Assembly (NCBI GenBank): GCA_964403015.1
Contig: CAYOEJ010000005.1
Span: 1-64,000 of the forward strand
Direction of reading: 5' to 3'
DNA: 64,000 nucleotides
Source of the DNA: CAYOEJ01 sp964403015
GTDB taxonomy: Bacteria > Actinomycetota > Actinomycetes > Actinomycetales > Actinomycetaceae
Shown: positions 60,809 to 64,000 of the stretch, piece after piece
Numbering within the stretch: position 1 is the stretch's first letter
Layout of the letters: each line of letters begins with the position of its first letter
The notes under the pieces: generated by a model
What the model saw: the letters and a program-made list of their open reading frames with translations, nothing else
Databases searched by the model: none
What the model was told of the DNA's origin: nothing
Made by a program: the position numbers and the translations under genes

Positions 60809-62382
60809 GCAACCAGCTAAACCCCGCCGGTGAGCCTGAAACGCCACTGAACCAAGAGTACGTTGGCGACCCGGTGCCTGCGGGAGCAGAGCCCACGGAT
60901 GACACCGTTGTCGATGCAGCCGCCGACCTAGAGCAGTTGAGCGAGGACGAGGCATCGCAGTACGAAACGATGCGTTCATTCCTCGACGACTACGAGCTTG
61001 ACGAGGAAGACCTTGCACTGATCGACGGGGAAATCGAGTACGCTCCGGTTACGGCACGGTTCGGCTATCCAGTTCTTGCGATCGTCGGACGCCCTAACGT
61101 TGGTAAGTCAACTCTCGTTAACCGCATCGTCGGTAGCCGCGTCGCGGTAGTCCAAGATACACCGGGAGTCACCCGCGATCGCGTGCATTACGACGCCGAA
61201 TGGGCCGGCAAACAGTTTACGGTCGTCGATACAGGCGGCTGGGAACTAGATGTCGAAGGTATCGACCGGTCCGTAGCAGACCAATCTGAGGTTGCCATCG
61301 AGGAAGCCGACGCCGTCATGCTCGTTGTCGACGCCAATGTGGGCGTGACCGACACCGACGAGCAGATTGTCAAGCTTCTCCGCCGCAATAACAAGCCGGT
61401 GATTCTTGCTGCAAACAAGGTGGACTCGCCGCAGCAGGAAGCCGACGCCGCGATGCTCTGGGCTCTTGGTCTGGGCGAGCCTTACCCAATCTCCGCGCTG
61501 CATGGCCGCGGTACGGGCGATCTTTTGGACGCCGCCATCAGGGCTCTACCAGAGGTCTCCGCTACCGCCCTCGCGCGTCCTGAACAAGGACCGCGCCGGG
61601 TAGCCCTTGTAGGTAGGCCCAACGTGGGCAAGTCATCTCTTCTCAACCGGCTCGCTGGCCAAAACCGAGTGGTTGTCGACGACGTCGCAGGAACCACGCG
61701 CGACCCCGTTGACGAGATTATCGATCTCGATGATCAGCCGTGGATTTTCGTCGATACGGCCGGTATTCGTCGTCGTGTTCACCTCACCAAAGGCGCCGAC
61801 TACTACGCCTCGCTGCGTACCCAGACAGCGATCGAGAAAGCTGAGCTTGGACTGGTTCTCATCGACGCGTCCGTTCCGCTAACCGAACAGGATATCCGAG
61901 TCATCCAGCAGGTCATCGATGCCGGCCGCGCGGTCGTCGTCGTCTGCAACAAGTGGGACCTTGTTGAAGAAGAGCGGCGAATCGAGCTCGATCGTGAGAT
62001 GGAGCGTGAGCTCGTCCAGATCTCGTGGGCGGAGCGAGTGAATCTCTCGGCGCAAACGGGTTGGCATACGAACAGGCTCACGCGAGCGATGAACACCGCC
62101 TTGGAGTCGTGGGACATGCGCATTCCCACCGGCAAACTCAATGCTTTCCTGGGTGAGTTGGTTGCCGCTAATCCGCACCCCGTTCGTGGTGGTAAGCAGC
62201 CGCGCATCCTGTTTGCCACCCAAGTAGCGAACCGGCCGCCACGTATTGTCCTGTTCACCACCGGCTTCCTCGACCACAGCTACCGTCGCTTCATCGAAAA
62301 CCGCCTGCGTCAGACCTACGGCTTCACGGGTTCACCGCTGGAGATTTCTGTTCGCGTGCGAGAGCGCCGCGCGAGGCGATAA
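60805..62382 (+). CDS. der: GTPase Der (EngA), with acidic N-terminal extension
   Basis: Der assembles the 50S subunit. It has two GTPase domains: G1 AIVGRPNVGKST and ALVGRPNVGKSS, G3 DTGGW and DTAGI, G4 NKVD and NKWD. A C-terminal KH-like domain ends in RERRARR. The first 85 or so residues form an extra acidic, disordered-looking extension (rich in Glu/Asp/Pro, ending DGEIEYAPV). It has 525 aa. Its ATG overlaps the tyrA/cmk stop by 4 nt. A terminator-like inverted repeat follows. Confidence 0.96.
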   Translation: MSNQLNPAGEPETPLNQEYVGDPVPAGAEPTDDTVVDAAADLEQLSEDEASQYETMRSFLDDYELDEEDLALIDGEIEYAPVTARFGYPVLAIVGRPNVGKSTLVNRIVGSRVAVVQDTPGVTRDRVHYDAEWAGKQFTVVDTGGWELDVEGIDRSVADQSEVAIEEADAVMLVVDANVGVTDTDEQIVKLLRRNNKPVILAANKVDSPQQEADAAMLWALGLGEPYPISALHGRGTGDLLDAAIRALPEVSATALARPEQGPRRVALVGRPNVGKSSLLNRLAGQNRVVVDDVAGTTRDPVDEIIDLDDQPWIFVDTAGIRRRVHLTKGADYYASLRTQTAIEKAELGLVLIDASVPLTEQDIRVIQQVIDAGRAVVVVCNKWDLVEEERRIELDREMERELVQISWAERVNLSAQTGWHTNRLTRAMNTALESWDMRIPTGKLNAFLGELVAANPHPVRGGKQPRILFATQVANRPPRIVLFTTGFLDHSYRRFIENRLRQTYGFTGSPLEISVRVRERRARR

Positions 62383-62404
62383 ATCGCGCTAAGCGATAAA
62401 TATG

Positions 62405-62444
62405 GAGAGGCTAGCCACAGGTCCTATGACACGGCTAGCCTCTC
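62405..62444 (+). terminator. Terminator-like hairpin after der
   Basis: GAGAGGCTAGCC and GGCTAGCCTCTC form a perfect 12-bp stem with a 16-nt loop that can pair further (GTC/GAC). No T-tract follows. Confidence 0.7.
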
Positions 62445-62454
62445 GAAATTCCAA

Positions 62455-62467
62455 TCGATAGTATATC
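62455..62467 (+). promoter_or_regulatory. Inverted repeat / possible -10 before the guanidine riboswitch
   Basis: CGATA-GTA-TATCG contains TAGTAT, a candidate -10 about 25 nt before the aptamer. The symmetric arms could alternatively be an operator. Confidence 0.35.
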
Positions 62468-62486
62468 GGTGGGAATCCGGCAGGAT

Positions 62487-62527
62487 TCGCGGACGAGGGA
62501 GCTGTACCCGCACAGGACAAGACGGCC
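62487..62527 (+). promoter_or_regulatory. Guanidine-III riboswitch (ykkC-III)
   Basis: The sequence closely follows the known class III guanidine aptamer, including GGACGAGG (62491-62498), GTACCCG (62504-62510) and CAGGACAAGACGGC (62513-62526). GCGG pairs with CCGC around the GTACC loop, and CTGT pairs with ACAG to give the pseudoknot. The ribosome-binding site TGGAG lies only a few nucleotides after it, before ATG 62541, so translational activation by guanidinium is expected. The two genes behind it are SMR proteins of the guanidinium exporter type, the standard target. Confidence 0.93.
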
Positions 62528-62540
62528 AGATGGAGACATT

Positions 62541-62855
62541 ATGGCATGGGCCGTTCTACTCATTTCTGGAATTTTTGAGGCGGTGTGGGCACTCGCGCTG
62601 AGCGCGTCCAACGGCTTCAAGAAACTCAAGCCAAGCATCGTGTTTTTCGCCGGAGCGATTATTAGCTTGGGCGGACTCGGCTGGGCGATGAACTACCTTC
62701 CCACCGGCACCTCCTACACGGTGTGGACCGCTACGGGAGCGACGCTCACGGTTCTTTACTCAATGATCACCGGCAAGGAAAAGGCCACAATTGCTCGTGT
62801 CCTTCTCCTCGTTTTGCTTGTCAGCTGCGTCATCGGTCTAAAGGTGGTGAGCTAA
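62541..62855 (+). CDS. gdx: SMR-family guanidinium exporter subunit (Gdx/SugE-like)
   Basis: The 104-aa protein has four membrane helices and the SMR core: essential Glu13-type residue in ISGIFEAVWALALS, then SNGFKKLKPS and the GTSYTVWTATGA segment. It carries guanidinium out of the cell in exchange for protons. ATG 62541 is chosen because the riboswitch ends just before it; the upstream in-frame GTG at 62469 would put the aptamer inside the gene. It abuts the next gene without a gap, so the two probably form an obligate heterodimer. Confidence 0.94.
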   Translation: MAWAVLLISGIFEAVWALALSASNGFKKLKPSIVFFAGAIISLGGLGWAMNYLPTGTSYTVWTATGATLTVLYSMITGKEKATIARVLLLVLLVSCVIGLKVVS

Positions 62856-63221
62856 ATGCATTGGCCAATTCTACTGATTTCAGCAATTTTTGAAGCCATC
62901 TGGGCAACTGCTCTAGGAGAGTCGAACGGCTTCTCCGAACTTGTTCCCACGGTCATCTTCGTTGTCGCGACGATCATTTCCATGATCGGACTCGGATATG
63001 CAATGAAAGCTATTCCGGTCGGAACCGCATATGCCGTATGGACGGCGGTGGGATCGGCACTCACCGTTACCTATGCCATGGCGTCTGGAAACGAGTCGGC
63101 ATCAATTCTCAAGGTTCTCTTCCTTTCCGGAATCATCGTATGCGTGGTGGGCCTGAAGCTTTTGCCGAGTGAAGAAGTGTTTGAAGACACTAAAGACGGC
63201 CATCCGGAGACGGCCGTCTAA
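62856..63221 (+). CDS. gdx: Second SMR-family guanidinium exporter subunit
   Basis: The 121-aa SMR protein has SAIFEAIWATALGESNGF and the GTAYAVWTAVGSA segment, matching the first subunit in all key positions. A 15-residue acidic C-terminal tail (SEEVFEDTKDGHPE) is extra. ATG 62856 follows the TAA of its neighbour directly. A 10-nt-loop hairpin (AGACGGCC/GGCCGTCT, 63194-63219) lies over its last codons and may help to end transcription. Confidence 0.93.
   Translation: MHWPILLISAIFEAIWATALGESNGFSELVPTVIFVVATIISMIGLGYAMKAIPVGTAYAVWTAVGSALTVTYAMASGNESASILKVLFLSGIIVCVVGLKLLPSEEVFEDTKDGHPETAV
63194..63219 (+). terminator. Possible hairpin at the end of the gdx pair
   Basis: AGACGGCC and GGCCGTCT form an 8-bp stem over the last codons of the second exporter gene. 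There is no T-tract. Confidence 0.35.
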
Positions 63222-63236
63222 AGTTGAATGCGGGCG

Positions 63237-63881
63237 CTAAGAGCCGCGCTTTGAGTCGAGCAGAGTTTCGATATGGGCATCCTTACCCGAGTACTCCACG
63301 TGAGCCTTGTACTCACGACCAAAAGCAAAAAGCAGGAGTTCCAGCGGATCGCCCTTGACCGTAACGATGCCGGTTGCACGCGCACTCTTGGTGCCCGCTT
63401 CAATTAGTTCGTAACCGGGAGCCACAAGATCCACGCCCACGGGTGACTTCAAGAAGAGAACCTTGGACATTCGCTTGAGCGAGGCATAAACCGCATCTTG
63501 GTCCTCCTTGCTTAACTCTCGTGGCTGCGAGACGTCACCTCCGCGAAGAAGGTCCTCGTGGTGGACGAAATACTCTGCGGTATTCATGAGTTCATCGAGC
63601 TTGCCCACCTGCAGAGGCGAGAACTTCTGCCGTCCCTCAGCGAATACCTCAACGAGATCGTCATAAGGCATGTCTTCGAGCTCGTGCTTCTTGTCAATGG
63701 ACTTTGACAAGGTCAGAGCCGTACCCAGCATGTGGTGCGGGTAAAGCTCGCGATTGATCAGGTGCGTCAAGAGGTCTCGTGCATCCCAACCTTCACACAG
63801 GGTGGGGGAGTCTGATGATGATCTACGAAACGATTCGACGAGTCTTTCACGTTCGACTTGTACGGGCTTGTCCTTCGCCAT
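63237..63881 (-). CDS. TIGR03085-like DinB/MDMPI-type metal-binding protein
   Basis: The 214-aa protein has the N-terminal pattern of mycothiol-dependent maleylpyruvate isomerase-like proteins: LCEGWDARDLLTHLINREL (about residues 30-48) with metal-binding His, then EYFVHHEDLLRG with further His residues. Members are suspected of mycothiol-dependent transfer reactions, fitting mshC in this genome; the actual reaction is unknown. ATG 63881 has AAGGAAGGAAAAGA upstream. It converges with the gdx pair. Confidence 0.85.
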   Translation of the reverse strand: MAKDKPVQVERERLVESFRRSSSDSPTLCEGWDARDLLTHLINRELYPHHMLGTALTLSKSIDKKHELEDMPYDDLVEVFAEGRQKFSPLQVGKLDELMNTAEYFVHHEDLLRGGDVSQPRELSKEDQDAVYASLKRMSKVLFLKSPVGVDLVAPGYELIEAGTKSARATGIVTVKGDPLELLLFAFGREYKAHVEYSGKDAHIETLLDSKRGS

Positions 63882-64000
63882 TCTTTTCCTTCCTTCGCGG
63901 CTTGCTTTCACACTCTACGCGCGCCGGCAGAACCAGGAAACGGAACTTCTCAGTTAAGGGAACAACTTCCCGCTCGGCTGAACCGATGTCGATTAGCGGC

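Noticed and set aside
63850..64000. Open reading frame on the minus strand running in from the right edge
   Set aside because: No start is visible. It would overlap the beginning of the 63237-63881 gene and its strong Shine-Dalgarno region, and its end is Lys/Arg-rich noise. It cannot be supported without sequence to the right.

Overview
The window is a gene-dense stretch of core chromosome from an actinobacterium of moderate GC (my impression is the mid to upper 50s percent, not computed). The markers are mycothiol synthesis (mshC), the Pup ligation genes (arc-dop-pup-pafA), WhiA, OpcA, a PdtaR-type ANTAR regulator and frequent GTG starts. Gene order follows that of Mycobacterium tuberculosis in blocks that lie far apart there: uppP-mshC-trmI-arc-dop-pup-pafA; hisF-hisI-trpE-trpC-trpB-trpA-lgt-pyk-pdtaR-polA-rpsA-coaE-uvrB-uvrA; uvrC-rapZ-yvcK-whiA-gap-pgk-tpiA-secG-opcA-zwf-tal-tkt; and xerD-parA-scpA-scpB-rluB-cmk-der. 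Short intergenic gaps and the absence of 20S proteasome genes suggest an Actinomycetaceae-like organism. The genus cannot be settled from this sequence. There are no insertion sequences, prophage genes, CRISPR arrays or rRNA genes. No gene-free stretch exceeds 300 bases.

Layout. 1-711: a more AT-rich edge with a 5'-truncated unknown gene and a small membrane protein. 891-4891: aroE, a YbdK-type ligase, an M20 peptidase and a very acidic protein interrupted by a 100-N assembly gap. 4944-9507: an aldo/keto reductase-fold protein missing two catalytic residues, then uppP, mshC, a HAD phosphatase and a RecB-like Fe-S nuclease. 9713-16561: trmI-arc-dop-pup-pafA-FKBP, translationally coupled, with no prcBA. 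16604-23102: histidine and tryptophan genes and lgt. 23128-31133: pyk, tRNA-Leu(CAA), pdtaR, a thioesterase, polA, a methyltransferase and rpsA. 31217-42406: a pyroglutamyl peptidase, coaE, uvrB, a riboswitch-controlled TerC, a symporter pair, uvrA and uvrC. 42428-49021: rapZ-yvcK-whiA and gap-pgk-tpiA-secG. 49182-54935 (minus strand): tkt-tal-zwf-opcA. 55063-62382: xerD-parA-scpAB-rluB-tyrA/cmk-der. 62487-63221: a guanidine-III riboswitch with two Gdx exporters. 63237-63881: a mycothiol-linked metal-binding protein.

Several signals stand out. The pupylation genes are intact but there is no proteasome, and ARC lacks the C-terminal gate-opening motif. Two metabolite riboswitches are readable: Mn2+ (yybP-ykoY) before terC and guanidine-III before gdx. 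TyrA and cytidylate kinase are one reading frame. Twelve genes carry a TANNNT box exactly 6-7 nt before the start codon and mostly no Shine-Dalgarno sequence, which indicates widespread leaderless transcription. A factor-independent terminator splits tkt-tal from zwf-opcA. I found no clearly new multi-gene system. The proteasome-free Pup cluster and the TyrA-Cmk fusion are the most interesting biology.
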